Source of the DNA: Mayamaea pseudoterrestris
Lineage: Eukaryota > Bacillariophyta > Bacillariophyceae > Sellaphorales > Sellaphoraceae
Reading direction: 5' to 3'
Length of the DNA stretch: 64,000 nucleotides
NCBI GenBank assembly: GCA_027923505.1
Contig: BROI01000009.1
Location: forward strand, 868,001-932,000
The notes under the pieces were generated by a model. It was given only the letters and a program-made list of their open reading frames with translations. It did no database searches and was not told the DNA's origin. The position numbers and the translations under genes were made by a program. Positions 1-10,360 of this stretch are shown piece after piece; the first letter of the stretch is position 1; each line of letters opens with the position of its first letter.

Positions 1-549
1 CAGACATGGAAACTTCCCGATCCTACGGAAGATGAAACTCACATGCAGTACGTTCAGCGATGCTTGACACGAGCATTTGACGAGCGACCATTCTGGAAGC
101 TTGGTACTGGTATGCTGCAGAAGATTCTCTCGCCGCCGATAAAGAAGCGGACGGAAGCTTTGTATCTGGACATGACCAATCGGCGCCGTCGCAAGCAGGA
201 CGATGAAGTAAAAGACGCTTTGAATGCAGAAGAAAGCGACGGAGAAATTGGCGAGGAGGACGAAGTCGATGGAGAGGATGAAGAGTTGGACGGTGCTGGC
301 GATACTGAGGATGGAGAGGCTGGCAACGAAGAAACGCATCCAAAAGCAAACACTGCAGGAAAGTCAACTTTAGCGAGCAAAGCGGCCGTAAACAAGAAGA
401 AGGTTGTTCCCGTCAAAAAGACTATTCAACGGAAGAAGCGACCGGCTGCAGTGACCACCGACAAGTTGAATCAACCAAGGAAAGTCGGTGCGAAGAAGCG
501 CGGCAGAGGCGGTGCTACAGCTACTGGCGCTGCTAGCAGTAACAAGTAG
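1..549 (+). CDS. 3' end of an unidentified protein with acidic and basic tail (partial)
   Basis: The frame is open from the window edge, so the true start lies upstream; 182 residues are visible before the TAG stop. The first ~60 residues look folded (ending in a segment with F-D-E-R-P-F-W). A strongly acidic run follows (about residues 75-115, Glu/Asp/Gly) and then a Lys/Arg/Ala-rich tail ending K-R-G-R-G-G. Acid-then-basic tails of this kind are common in chromatin and nucleolar proteins, so a nuclear location is an inference. The F-x-x-R-P-x-W segment faintly recalls TFIIIC subunit 5 (tau95), but too little is visible to assign it. It converges with the sulfotransferase gene that follows on the other strand. 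Confidence 0.6.
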   Translation, partial: QTWKLPDPTEDETHMQYVQRCLTRAFDERPFWKLGTGMLQKILSPPIKKRTEALYLDMTNRRRRKQDDEVKDALNAEESDGEIGEEDEVDGEDEELDGAGDTEDGEAGNEETHPKANTAGKSTLASKAAVNKKKVVPVKKTIQRKKRPAAVTTDKLNQPRKVGAKKRGRGGATATGAASSNK

Positions 550-674
550 TGACTACAATGCTGACGACATGAGGTTGCAGCATGCTATCTCAATAACTTT
601 TATCTACATGTGCAGAGGCATTAACTATTGTCATTATCTATTTCAATAAGTCAAGAGGGCTGGACGCTTACAAC

Positions 675-2170
675 TTAGAAACATTCCCATGCTTGTTCTT
701 CCGCTCGTCGATGGGCAAACGTCGTCGTCTCGCACGGATCGATGCTCCAGGTACTGAGTAGATCGCGAAAGTGTTGTGGCGACGATACATGTACGCTAGG
801 CTGATTGAGAAGAAACTGACTGATCCATTGAGAGGCTTCTTTTCCCACTTGAAGGAGCTCCCTTCGAAGCTCCACAAACTTGTCATCGCATATGTCAATA
901 GCATAGTGGAAATTCGGTCTCTCTTCTTTTTTCTTTTTGCCAACCAATTTAAGAAATATCTTTCTTAGTGTGCTTTCGTTGTCAACCGGCCGTAACGGTT
1001 TGTCGAGCTGCAGAAACTCTTTAAAATCGTGGGCAAACCGCCGAGCCAAGCCATTCTCCTTGACGAATGGCTGGCTAACCTCATACAAAAAGACCTGATT
1101 TCTCATATAAGCAGGCGGATATGGCATCGCAAATGCCTTTCGGGTGTTGGGCGATTGCATATCTGAGCCCGCACCATTTAGCAAAGCTTGCTCCTTTGGA
1201 TCGGTCACGTTTGTTTTCCCAAGCATTGCTAGATGATGATGGAACTGGACGCGATCTGGTAATTTTCGGCCAACCATTTGTTCCGCAGGTAGCATTACTG
1301 CCTCTCCGTCGGTAAAGTTTCTTCTCTTTTGACTTTGCCTAACCTGTTATGAAGAATGCAATTGTTGAGTGGGTGTTGGGTGTTGGATACGTAACATATG
1401 AACAAACTCGCTGTTTTAACACCATAACTCACGTTAAAGTTGTAATAAGATTCAAACCACTTGACTGGATGACGAAGCCCCACCACAAGTCTCGTGTCAG
1501 GCCAGTACTTGCGAAAGGCGCTCAGTGCAGGAGGACGACGGATATCATTGGGTGCCTTGTAGCCTCGGCGCTTGTTTGCATCGTAGGGGCCCAGCTCGTA
1601 CATTGATTTAACCATTTTTGCTGGACCTCTCGTCGCATCAAGCAAATGATGTATTTCTTGGTTGTAAATGAGTACTTGTGGATGTTCATACAGCCAATGT
1701 TTTATAAACGTTGTCGCAGTCTTGGCATGCCCTATAATAGCAAAATCCATAAGGTATTGAACATCGCTCGTTACATTCATAAAGTCGTCAGTAATCAATG
1801 AGGTCAGAGGAGTTTCCGACACTTGTGGGTGGTGCGAGTTGAGTTTAGTATGGCCAATGATGTATATCGCCGCCACACCCACAGCAAGCATTATGCTGAG
1901 CAAGCATCCGAAGAAATTCCACCGTGGTCTTTGGTGGAAAATCTTAGCGACTATACGAGCATGGAATGCTTTAGCAGCATCAGCATCAGCAGCATATTCC
2001 TCGTCGTCACTCGTTGGCCTAAGGAACCTCTGCCGCTCCTCACTATCGTCGGTCGCATCCCAGTCATCGCCGGCTTCCTCGTCTCTTGCATCATCTTCGG
2101 TGCTTTTTAATCCATGTCCGTCGATATTGGGATCAATTTTATCCACTGATATATTTGTTTTGGAATTCAT
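675..2170 (-). CDS. Sulfotransferase-like type II membrane protein (2 exons)
   Basis: Two exons, 2170-1433 and 1343-675, separated by an 89-nt intron (GTGAGT donor, ACAG acceptor, phase 0); the product is 468 aa. Residues 1-85 are acidic and cytosolic, 86-106 form one membrane anchor, and the rest should lie in the Golgi lumen. Seen directly: a PAPS 5'-phosphosulfate-loop motif in G-H-A-K-T-A-T-T-F (about 147-155) and a 3'-phosphate-binding motif R-H-P-x5-S-Y near 230-240. Both are sulfotransferase signatures; the acceptor (glycan, protein tyrosine or lipid) cannot be told. It is a clear paralogue of the gene at 20733-21884, sharing D-F-A-I-I-G-H-A-K and Y-W-P-x-T-x-L-V-V-G, but that copy has no intron. 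The second exon is assigned because the retained reading stops soon after the anchor motif and the spliced frame aligns with the paralogue. Confidence 0.85.
1344..1432 (-). other. Intron of the sulfotransferase gene
   Basis: 89 nt on the minus strand, GTGAGT...ACAG. Two nearer AG dinucleotides before the downstream exon would put a stop in frame; the chosen acceptor keeps the frame open and matches the paralogue in length. Confidence 0.75.
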
Positions 2171-2469
2171 GGTTCAGCTATAGCCTGCATCAGCTTTGAA
2201 CTTGGAGCAGCACAGGAGGTTCGCGATGGTTGGCGGCCACAAAACGTGGATCGCTAGAACGGGTATTTACCCGCCCCAAGCCGGCTTGCTCGTCAGCGTG
2301 CCGGACAATTTAGCCAATGAGAGGCAGCCATCCGTTCGTGCACCTCAACTTTCCACCATGACGACTTGATGACTGCATTGGTCGGCTTTTCAAGTACTTG
2401 TGCAGCAATTGAATCATCACTACTGATTCATACAATCTACTAACCTGAAAGCTGACAAATTATCACGCA
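2171..2469. promoter_or_regulatory. Divergent intergenic region between two sulfotransferase-like genes
   Basis: 299 bp between two divergently oriented start codons, so it must hold both promoters and 5' leaders. No clear TATA box or repeated motif was seen. Confidence 0.4.
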
Positions 2470-3393
2470 ATGAAGTCACGGTATTCACAATCAGCAGTGC
2501 TTTCTCGCCGAGTGGGTGAACTTCGTCGAAACGTCCTTCGGCTCATGCGTGGATTCGTATTAATCATGGCCGTGCTGATTGTATATCAAAGAACCAGTGC
2601 ATCAAGTAGAATCATGTTTGAGAACCAGATACGACAGCCTTTGCCAGTATCCATACACTTGATTTCGGAACGTCATTGCGGCAGCAAGTGGATCACAGCT
2701 CACCTAAATGAATGCTTTGGGCAACTCCCTGGCATTCACATTCGATCAGGGTTGACAAGATGGAAGCACTGGTTCCAGGAAGATAGACAAGGCTACGTTG
2801 CCAAGCGTGTCTTTGTTGTGACTCAGTTTCGGCACGTCCATCAGTGGGTTGCTGCAATGAACTACCTGCCCTACCATTCCCCGATGCATTACAATAAAAC
2901 ATGGCATGAGTTTGTGACAAAAAAGTGGGATATGCCCAGGCGAGGACAAGATTTGGACTCACTAAGTACGAATACGACGTGCCAGGAGCGCTTTTTACCA
3001 AACCAGGTGACGCCATGTTTAGAGAACGCTCCCATTGAAGTCTTGCCTGGTACAATGGTGAGACCCCTTTATGAACTGCGAAGTGACGGATCTGCCCGAC
3101 CATATGACAATATACTCCAACTCCGAAGTGATAAGATTAAGAATTTTCTCAGCATACGCAACTTTGAACGCGTTGTGGGCTTTGCGGCGGTGCGTTATGA
3201 AGACATGGTTGAGCAAGGGACGGCGTCGCTGCTGCAAAGCATTGAAAGGCAAACGGGCATCAAGCCAATGTGCCAGCCAGTGCCCCCGTCGACTCTCAAA
3301 CGTCGACAAATGCCAGATGAGTACTATGCTTACATGAAGGAGCATGTGGATTGGAAGACGGAAGCACTGATCGGTTACACTCCTGATAATTAA
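2470..3393 (+). CDS. Sulfotransferase-like type II membrane protein, second family
   Basis: An intronless 307-aa protein. A basic N-terminus is followed by a single hydrophobic anchor (about residues 27-42) and a lumenal domain. A segment reading S-E-R-H-C-G-S-K-W-I (about 66-75) sits where a PAPS-binding loop is expected, V-V-T-Q-F-R-H-V-H-Q-W-V resembles the R-x-P-x-x-W segment of algal sulfotransferases, and V-R-Y-E-D-M matches the L-R-Y-E-D-L element common near the 3' end of the fold. It has N-glycosylation sequons (N-K-T, N-T-T) and several cysteines, consistent with a Golgi-lumen enzyme. It is not closely similar to the two paralogues at 675-2170 and 20733-21884. The substrate is unknown; the sulfotransferase call rests on motif placement only. 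Confidence 0.65.
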   Translation: MKSRYSQSAVLSRRVGELRRNVLRLMRGFVLIMAVLIVYQRTSASSRIMFENQIRQPLPVSIHLISERHCGSKWITAHLNECFGQLPGIHIRSGLTRWKHWFQEDRQGYVAKRVFVVTQFRHVHQWVAAMNYLPYHSPMHYNKTWHEFVTKKWDMPRRGQDLDSLSTNTTCQERFLPNQVTPCLENAPIEVLPGTMVRPLYELRSDGSARPYDNILQLRSDKIKNFLSIRNFERVVGFAAVRYEDMVEQGTASLLQSIERQTGIKPMCQPVPPSTLKRRQMPDEYYAYMKEHVDWKTEALIGYTPDN

Positions 3394-3743
3394 ACATAAC
3401 CTTTACCGGTACATCTATGCGACAAAGTAAGCTGGATTTCATAACCAACATTTTGCGTCAAAGTCACTCTCGGGGTTTCAAGAGCTGGTTGATACCTCAC
3501 CAGCATAGTGCTTAATCGGCAACAACTAACTCTTTCGGATGTCGCATAATGTTGAGTGCCGCACGGACACATATTGCCGAGCCGAGCCGCGCCACAATTT
3601 CGTTTGTGCCGCATAAAAGCGCCTCGTTGAGCCTTTCGATCTTACATACAAAGCCTCCTACCTCCACATCTCTACTCTAGCTAACTCAATCGTACCCTTG
3701 ATTGATCTTACCAAGAAATATCTAAATAGAATCGGTTCCGGCA
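3394..3743. other. Intergenic region
   Basis: 350 bp holding the 3' flank of the upstream gene and the promoter/leader of the p24 gene. A GC-rich stretch (about 3575-3600) precedes a TA-poor leader. No RNA gene or repeat was recognised. Confidence 0.4.
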
Positions 3744-4579
3744 ATGAGTTTGCCCACCGCAGCGAGAAGCGTTCAAGCAAGAACTCTGATGTTTCTTTGG
3801 CTGGCCCAGTTTCTTTCGAGGTGCCAAGCGTTACCTACCATTCTAGTGGATTCGGCCAAACCACATTGTTTCAACGTGGAGGCTGCGCAGGATACAGTGA
3901 TTCGCGTACTTTATCAAGCGCCAGGTGGGTGTAGAAAAGCGATGCTGCTTGAAGATTTTTCATCGCGTCTCCTTTTCACGATTCAGTAATGCGCACATCA
4001 CACTCATTGAAATACTCTCTTTCTTTGTTTAAAGACATAATACTTGACAAACACGCTGAACATTACAGTCCGACGCATCTATCAATCGACGTACGCCCAG
4101 CTTTGCGCGTGACGGATTCTAAACTACACACTGCTCCCATTCTCAATCGCCTGAAACCGACGCACTCGCTTCTGGACGCCACGGAGGGAAGCGTTGAGCA
4201 TTCATTCGAAGTGGACGGCAAAGCAAGTGTGTGCATTAAAGCGGGTGGAGCGACGCGCGAAAAGCCAATGCGATTTGGGTTGGGAGTTGAAACAAAACGA
4301 AGGAACGCAATAGCAAAGCTTGCGGAAACAACCAGTGACGTGGATAAGCATTTGTCACACATGGAGATTGAGCTACAAAGGATTGGTGATGAAATGAAGA
4401 CGATTTTAAAAGAGGCAGATTTCAGCAAGGAACGCGACGCCATTTTCCACCAGCAAACCCAAAGCATGCACTCGGCTGCTATTTTCTGGCCCATTGTCAA
4501 GGTGTGTGTACTGCTCATGACGGGTTTTACGCAGGCTAGCCACATAGTGCGATTCTTTCAGAGTAGAAGAATTATATAA
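3744..4579 (+). CDS. p24/emp24 family cargo receptor (2 exons)
   Basis: Exon 1 encodes a signal peptide (about residues 12-30) and the start of a GOLD domain (P-H-C-F-N-V-E-A). Exon 2 encodes the rest of the GOLD domain with the second conserved Cys (V-C-I-K), a coiled-coil stem, one transmembrane helix and a short cytosolic tail. The tail ends F-F-Q-S-R-R-I-I, combining the FF COPII signal and a dibasic -3/-4 COPI retrieval signal typical of p24 proteins. The family cycles between ER and Golgi as cargo receptors. The junction is ambiguous: donor 3929 with acceptor after 4068 gives a gap-free GOLD strand, while donor 3925 (GTGGGT) with acceptor after 4034 (better pyrimidine tract) adds about 11 residues. 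Both keep the frame. Confidence 0.85.
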
Positions 4580-4910
4580 ACAGAAGAAAGCTGTGGATGT
4601 TATGATTACATGTTACCGTCAGAGGTACAAAGGCGGCGGTCTTACCGACGTCGCGCCTCCGCTGCTGTACGAAGAAGTCACGACACGACACGTAAGGGTT
4701 ATAGCATTGCTTTAGATTGGTTAACAGTTCCTATATTACCGAGTCGGAGCAGATTGTTCTTGTAGAAGTTTCATGATTGTTGCATCTGATTGGTTGCAAA
4801 TGTGGGCGGAATTCCAAGTTTGTGCCCTGTCGATGTGAATATCTGTAGCTGTAATTTGCGCATACTCAAGAGTCTCACTGTCAATATTGTTTCCGGGGAT
4901 AATGCGTGCA
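4580..4910. other. Intergenic region between convergent genes
   Basis: 331 bp of 3' flanks of the p24 gene (+) and the small plastid membrane protein gene (-). A GC-rich patch near 4630-4665 reads C-G-rich on both strands. No gene, RNA or repeat was recognised. Confidence 0.4.
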
Positions 4911-5813
4911 TTAGTACCCAGTTCCGCGAGCCTTCTTCTTTTCAATTACCATCTTGACAGTGTCTTCCTCGTACTTCTTTTTGAATGCCGCAAAACCAAT
5001 CTCATCGCCACTACCATACGCAAGTCTCGCCGCTGCGTCGTAAGGAATGGATATATCGGTGTCTGCCGATGACGTAACGGAAGCAGGAGCTGCCGCGGGA
5101 GCAGCAGGAGTTGGTGCCACAGGCGGCTGTGTACCCGTTTCATCCTTCCTCCCACTGCGTACGACAAAGGCCCCAATGGCGGCCACGGCGAGGACACCGA
5201 GTCCAATCGGAAGCAACTCCATTGGGAGCTGTATTGTATTGTGTGAAACAAAGATTGTGAGACTTAGTCATCGTCTTAATTCATTCCATGGCGTTAAACT
5301 TACTCCATTCGCCAAAACAGGAGCCGAGCTGGAAACATCAGGCAATGAAGCTGCCTTCGCCGAGGCAACAACGTCTAGAACATTAATGGATTGCACAGCA
5401 TTTGGAATGGCTGGCACTCTTTCACTCAACAGCGACTCGACTGGAGCGGGAGCTACCGCTGATGACGCAACTTTGCTGACCACGCTCTCCAACGATGGCG
5501 ATGCATCGACATTGCCAGACGTAAATGCTGGAATGTCCAGCGAGTCAGGGAGTGCGGCGATCGAGGTCTACCGGTAGAATGATTTAGAAATGAGCAAAAA
5601 CATCGTGAGCAAGCCTATTTGGACCAAGCGAATAGCTACGACGCCAAAGATCGTTGCCAACTTGAGGTGGTATCTTTCGCAGATTGTCAGCTATGCGACG
5701 CAAATATGACTCACCTTTTTCACAAAGCTTCTCGATTCGGTCATGAACGCATTTGCACTCGTTAGCGACAATGCGATGGCAAAGGGAACGACAAAAGAGC
5801 GGCTGTATATCAT
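4911..5813 (-). CDS. Plastid-targeted small single-pass membrane protein, unknown function (3 exons)
   Basis: Exons 5813-5715, 5567-5304 and 5228-4911, all introns phase 0 with clean signals (GTGAGT/AG, GTAAGT/CAG), giving 226 aa. Exon 1 encodes a signal peptide ending S-A-N-A followed by Phe, the signature of diatom plastid bipartite targeting. Exon 2 is Ala/Ser/Val-rich, probably a linker or transit region. Exon 3 begins with one membrane helix (L-P-I-G-L-G-V-L-A-V-A-A-I), then an Ala/Pro-rich linker (about 145-170), then a conserved-looking amphipathic tail (I-P-Y-D-A-A-A-R-L-A-Y-G) rich in Lys. A thylakoid or envelope membrane location with a soluble charged tail is an inference. No family was recognised. 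Confidence 0.75.
5229..5303 (-). other. Intron 2 of the small plastid membrane protein gene
   Basis: 75 nt, GTAAGT...ATACAG on the minus strand, phase 0. It joins an Ala/Ser-rich exon to the exon carrying the membrane helix. Confidence 0.75.
5568..5714 (-). other. Intron 1 of the small plastid membrane protein gene
   Basis: 147 nt on the minus strand, GTGAGT donor, GGTAG acceptor, phase 0. It separates the signal-peptide exon from the rest; an in-frame stop lies at the acceptor, so splicing is needed. Confidence 0.7.
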
Positions 5814-5978
5814 GGCTATCCTGCAACGAAAGAAAAAATGAAAGGAAAACGATTCCGATCTTTTGTGTCGTGCTCGGCACGCGCGACGCAACAACAAACT
5901 TGAACCTTTTCTTTTTAGCACTAACGGTGCGACACAAGGAGTGCTGCATTGGATGGTCGCATCATCCATTGCTCGACC

Positions 5979-6924
5979 ATGGAAGGAACATTCGGTAATG
6001 CTCCGAGTAAGGAGAACCTGCATCAGGCCAAAAACATGGACGACATGCAAGAGGAGACGAAAGCGTCATCAACGAAAGAAACTGAAGATAATATAGTTGA
6101 TGAAGCACTTGTAGTTGATCCGGTTGTTCTTGCGGATCTTGCGACCGCTCCAAAACCAAATGACAAAAATGATCTGACGACACCAGCTACAATCCTTTCT
6201 CGGCCAGCCAAGCGTGCGCGCACAGCCTATTTCCTGTTTGGTGAAGAAAAGAGAAAGCAAGTCCAGGAAGAGGTATGTTATTGTGCAGCAAAATCGCTCG
6301 TCAATGTCCTGTGATTCCTCAATAAAAAAAATTCACATACAGCTGCCGGGCCAAGGCGTTGCTGCAGTTGCCAAACGACTTGGTGCACTCTGGTCTCAAC
6401 TGACAGATGAGGAAAAGAAGGTCTATCAAGAGAAAGCTCAAGTCGAAAAGGACCGCCTCGTCGAGGAGCTTCAAGCCTGGAAGGACGCTGGCGGCGAACT
6501 GGTGGAGGAGGAATTGCTGCCAGGCAATAGTAACAGCAGCAGTAACGGTGGACTGATATTTCCGGTTGCACGCATTCGTAAGATTTGCAAACTAGATCCA
6601 GATGTTCGTGGCTTGAGCAAGGAAGCCATCATGCTGGTGACCAAGGCGGCCGAAGAGTTCTGCGCCAAAATCGGGACGGAGACGATGCGCGTCGCCTCTG
6701 TTCAAAACCGTCGCAAATTGCAGGCTGGTGATGTTGCTCAAGTATGTGCGAGTCGAGAGCAATTTATGTTTCTCCGCGAAGACTTGAATGATTTGAGTCG
6801 ACAACAGACTAAGGAAAAGGCGCTAGAAAAGGCCGACTTGAAGAGCCAACAAACGGCAACGAACAAGCCACCTCCCTTTTCTGGCAAGCCACTGACCTCT
6901 TATTTCGGGGTTAAATCAAAGTAA
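5979..6924 (+). CDS. HMG-box + histone-fold protein with a C-terminal PIP-like motif (2 exons)
   Basis: Exons 5979-6272 and 6343-6924 with a 70-nt GTATGT...CAG intron, phase 0; 291 aa. Residues 1-75 are low-complexity. Residues ~76-144 form an HMG box split by the intron (K-R-A-R-T-A-Y-F-L-F ... L-G-A-L-W-S-Q-L-T-D-E-E-K-K). Residues ~168-245 form an NF-YC/POLE4-type histone fold starting F-P-V-A-R-I-R-K-I-C-K, followed by a basic linker. The C-terminus G-K-P-L-T-S-Y-F fits the hydrophobic and aromatic positions of a PCNA-interacting peptide but lacks the leading Gln. Histone folds of this type pair with NF-YB/Dpb4-like partners in polymerase epsilon, CHRAC or NF-Y complexes; a chromatin or replication role is inferred. 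ATG 5979 is the first in-frame Met. Confidence 0.85.
6273..6342 (+). other. Intron inside the HMG box
   Basis: 70 nt, GTATGT...CATACAG, phase 0. Splicing joins Q-E-E to L-P-G-Q-G and completes helix 1-2 of the HMG box. Confidence 0.85.
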
Positions 6925-7236
6925 TAGAACCATCACAATTTGTCTCTAGCCTATGGGTAAAAGCAAGCGCCTTGCCATGTACGACGTAGTGCGACGTATG
7001 ATAGCGAACGATGATGCGACACGTGGAAACCGTCGGACCACGACTGGATCTTTCAGACGTGCTACTTCTGGGCGCTTGCTTTTAGGCGATCTTGATTAGC
7101 TCCTCTACGAAAATTCGGTTCATGTCGATCGCAAGCGAGTGCATGGCGAGAATCGAAGAGTTGCCTGTCGCAATTGCGAACCTCCACAATTCCACAAACA
7201 CAAAGACAAACGAAGATATCATACAACGCATTCACC
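6925..7236. promoter_or_regulatory. Upstream region of the ClpB/Hsp101 gene, with a possible heat-shock element
   Basis: 312 bp. At 7109-7116 the sequence reads GAA-AA-TTC, a two-unit inverted heat-shock-element core, followed two bases later by a second TTC (7119-7121). It lies about 120 bp before the ATG of a heat-shock chaperone, which makes it a candidate, but the match is short. Repeated GACG-containing words (6977-7021) are also present. Confidence 0.3.
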
Positions 7237-10055
7237 ATGACGGAACGAACTCTTACGGACGCAACAAGCAAGGCAATTAATGATGCCTTGATGATTGCTC
7301 GAGACAATGGCAATTCGCTTGCCGAACCCATTCACTTGGCAGCAGCTCTCTTTCAAAACGACGATTCCATTGGTTCGAGAGTCTGTAGCCGAACCGACGG
7401 CGTGGACGTTCACGTTGTCAAGAGAAACATTCAAGCGGCCCTCCTGAAGAAACCATCCCAGCAACCTGCTCCGCTGGAAGCCTCACCGTCGACTGGACTC
7501 TCGCAGCTTTTTCAGCGCGCCACCAAGGCGGCCAAGGCCAATGGTGATGCTCTCGTTGCGCTGGATCATTTGCTCATGGCGCTCTACGATGATCGCGAAG
7601 CCAAGGATGCGCTGGCTGGTGGAGGATTGACGAAGAAGGTGGCGCAGACTGCGGTTGATTCGCTTCGTGGAAGCCGTAAGATTACGTCGGCATCGGCCGA
7701 AGAGAATTATCAAGCGCTTGACAAATATGGTATAGACCTTGTCAAGCTTGCGGAGGAAGGCAAACTTGACCCGGTGATCGGACGAGACGAAGAGATTCGC
7801 CGATTGGTTCAGATTCTTTCGCGGCGTACAAAGAATAATCCTTGCCTTTGTGGATATCCAGGTACTGGCAAGACATCAATTGTTGAGGGATTGGCTCGTC
7901 GGATTGTTGAGGGCGACGTTCCTGAGACATTAAAGGGCTGCCAGTTGCGAACTTTGGACATTGGAGCATTGGTTGCCGGTGCCAAATACCAGGGTGAATT
8001 TGAGGAGCGTTTGAAGGCGGTGCTAGAAGAAGTAAAGGTACGTTGCGTTTGGTTGTCTATTTCTGGCTGTCATGATCTGTGTCGCAAATGCCTTATATCC
8101 ACTCACACACTACTTGCCTACTTACTCCATTTCAGAACGCGAATGGCCACATCATCCTATTCGTAGACGAGCTTCACATGCTCGTTGGGGCTGGACGGAC
8201 GGACGGAGCAATGGATGCGGCGAACCTTATCAAGCCCATGCTTGCGAAGGGAGAGCTTCGCATGATTGGCGCGACGACGTTGGAAGAGTACCGCAAGTAC
8301 ATTGAAAAAGATGCCGCGTTCGAACGTCGCTTCCAGCAGGTGACCGTTGCCGAGCCAAGCGTTGCCGATACTATTTCGATGCTTCGAGGACTTTCGGATC
8401 GCTACGAAGCTCATCACGGTGTACGCATCACTGACGCTGCACTTGTTGCAGCAGCCCAACTTAGTGATCGCTACATTACGCACCGTTACAACCCTGACAA
8501 GAGTATTGATCTGATTGACGAGGCGGCTGCTCGCAAGCGTACTACTCTTGACAGTCGTCCTGAGCGAATTGACCAATTGGAACGTCAAATTTTGCAACTT
8601 GAAATTGAGTCGCATGCTTTGGCTCGCGAGTCTGATAAGGAGTCCAAGAAGCGGTTGAAAGTCATCAAGGAGGAAATCATCAACTTGAAGGAGGAACTTG
8701 CGCCGTTGAATGAAAAGTGGCAAGCATTTCGTGGCAAGGCGGACGAATTGAAGACTGTCAAAGAGAAGCTCACCAGTCTCGAGGCCAAGGCAGCTGCAGC
8801 GGAACGAAGCGGCAATTACGAGCTTGCTGCTGACCTTCGCTATGGTGCCATTCCGGACTTGCGTGCCCACCTTGCGCGAATGGAGCTTGAAGAGGAAGAT
8901 CGCAAGACGAATGCACGTGGGGATGATCAGTCTTTAGTTTCGGAGACTGTTACAGAAGTTGACATTGCTGAGGTCATCTCTCGCTGGACAGGAATCCCTG
9001 TCACTCGACTAAACCAGACGGAGCGAGAGCGTTTATTGAAGCTTGCCGACCGACTTAAAGAGCGTGTTATTGGCCAAGATGACGCCATTCAGCAAGTGAC
9101 GGACGCAATCATGCGTTCAAAGGCGGGGCTTTCTCGACCATCGCAACCCACGGGAACCTTTATGTTCTTGGGACCAACGGGTGTTGGGAAGACGGAGCTG
9201 GCCAAGGCGCTCTTTTCGCACTTATACGACGGCGACGAGCGACAACTTGTACGAATTGACATGTCAGAATATACTGAACAGCATTCGGTGGCGCGGTTGG
9301 TAGGATCTCCTCCCGGATACATTGGCCACGATGAGGGTGGCCAGCTCACAGAGGCAGTCCGCCGAAAACCTTACACCGTTGTACTCTTTGATGAGATTGA
9401 AAAGGCGCATCCACGAGTCTTGACTCTCCTCCTTCAGATCTTGGACGAAGGTCGCCTCACTGACAGCAAGGGCAGGACTGTGGATTTTACGAACTCAGTG
9501 GTCATACTCACAAGCAACGTGGGCGCTGAATACTTGCTCCACACTTCGGGGGATTTGAAGCAGAAAGAACTTGCCGATGAACTTGTTTTGAAGGAGCTGC
9601 AGGCTCGGTTTCCACCGGAGTTCTTGAACCGGCTTTCGTCCATTATCATGTTCAACTCATTGGGCATGCCGCAGCTGGAAAAAATCGTTCAGAAGGCGAT
9701 TGGCAACGTCCGTAAGCGCTTAGAGGCACAGGGTGTTCGCGTGGTTTTGGAATCCAGTGGTGCAAAGGCCATCCTCGCCGCGTCGTACAATCCTGATTAC
9801 GGCGCCCGACCAGTGGAACGCTACTTGGAATCGACTGTTGTCACGGCGTTGAGTAAGATGTTGATTGCGGGAGAGTTGCCAAGTGGGTCGATTGTGACTA
9901 TCGACGCAACGGCTGGGGAGGACGAGTCGTACGACGATTTGGGCGAACCGCTGCAGAAAAAGGCGAGACTTCGTTACCGCGTAGAGAAGTTGTCAGTGCC
10001 AAAAGATGCCGACGAACATGATGTGCATCATGATTGGGAGCACATGGAGGGATAA
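7237..10055 (+). CDS. ClpB/Hsp101-type AAA+ disaggregase (2 exons)
   Basis: Exons 7237-8037 and 8136-10055, a 98-nt GTACGT...TTCAG intron, phase 0; 906 aa, normal for Hsp101/ClpB. Domain order: Clp-N repeats (1-150), AAA1 with Walker A G-Y-P-G-T-G-K-T at 206-213 and Walker B ending V-D-E at 277-279, a coiled-coil M domain (~400-520, Leu/Glu/Lys-rich), AAA2 with Walker A G-P-T-G-V-G-K-T at 613-620 and Walker B L-F-D-E at ~684-687, and a C-terminal D2-small domain. The M domain separates it from ClpA/ClpC. It uses ATP to pull proteins out of aggregates together with Hsp70. There is no signal or transit peptide at ATG 7237, so a cytosolic/nuclear Hsp101 is inferred. The C-terminus carries a His/Asp/Glu-rich extension. 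Confidence 0.95.
8038..8135 (+). other. Intron of the ClpB/Hsp101 gene
   Basis: 98 nt, GTACGT...TTCAG, phase 0, lying just before the AAA1 Walker B strand. Without splicing the frame is lost. Confidence 0.9.
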
Positions 10056-10360
10056 GTTCCTCGTACTTGAGGAAAGATTGCATCTGATACATTGACTTGC
10101 GAGATAAAATCATTTTAATATACAATATTATCCCCTTTGTCTATTTCAAGTCGCGTAGTGTGCTACGAAAGGAGTTTAAAAGGTTGCAAAAGTACAGTAC
10201 GGAGGTATGTACGATACTCTTACGTCGTCGTAGGCAAACTCGCCGATTGAAATGAAAACCATTCCGACGCATTTGATGAGTCAGTCGATGTCATCCGTCG
10301 TTTTTGTTCTTTCACCCACCATGGCGCTTCACCATCATGCAATACATTACCCCGTGAACA
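10056..10360. other. Intergenic region
   Basis: 305 bp holding the 3' end of the ClpB gene (AT-rich stretch 10105-10135, probable polyadenylation region) and the promoter of the next gene. Nothing else was recognised. Confidence 0.4.

Noticed and set aside
1-549. Assigning the truncated first gene to TFIIIC subunit 5
   Set aside because: Only an F-x-x-R-P-x-W resemblance is visible and the surrounding order does not match; left unidentified.
5047-5577. 176-codon open frame on the plus strand opposite the small plastid protein gene
   Set aside because: The minus-strand model has two canonical introns, a signal peptide and a membrane helix; the plus frame is its low-complexity Ala/Ser/Thr mirror.
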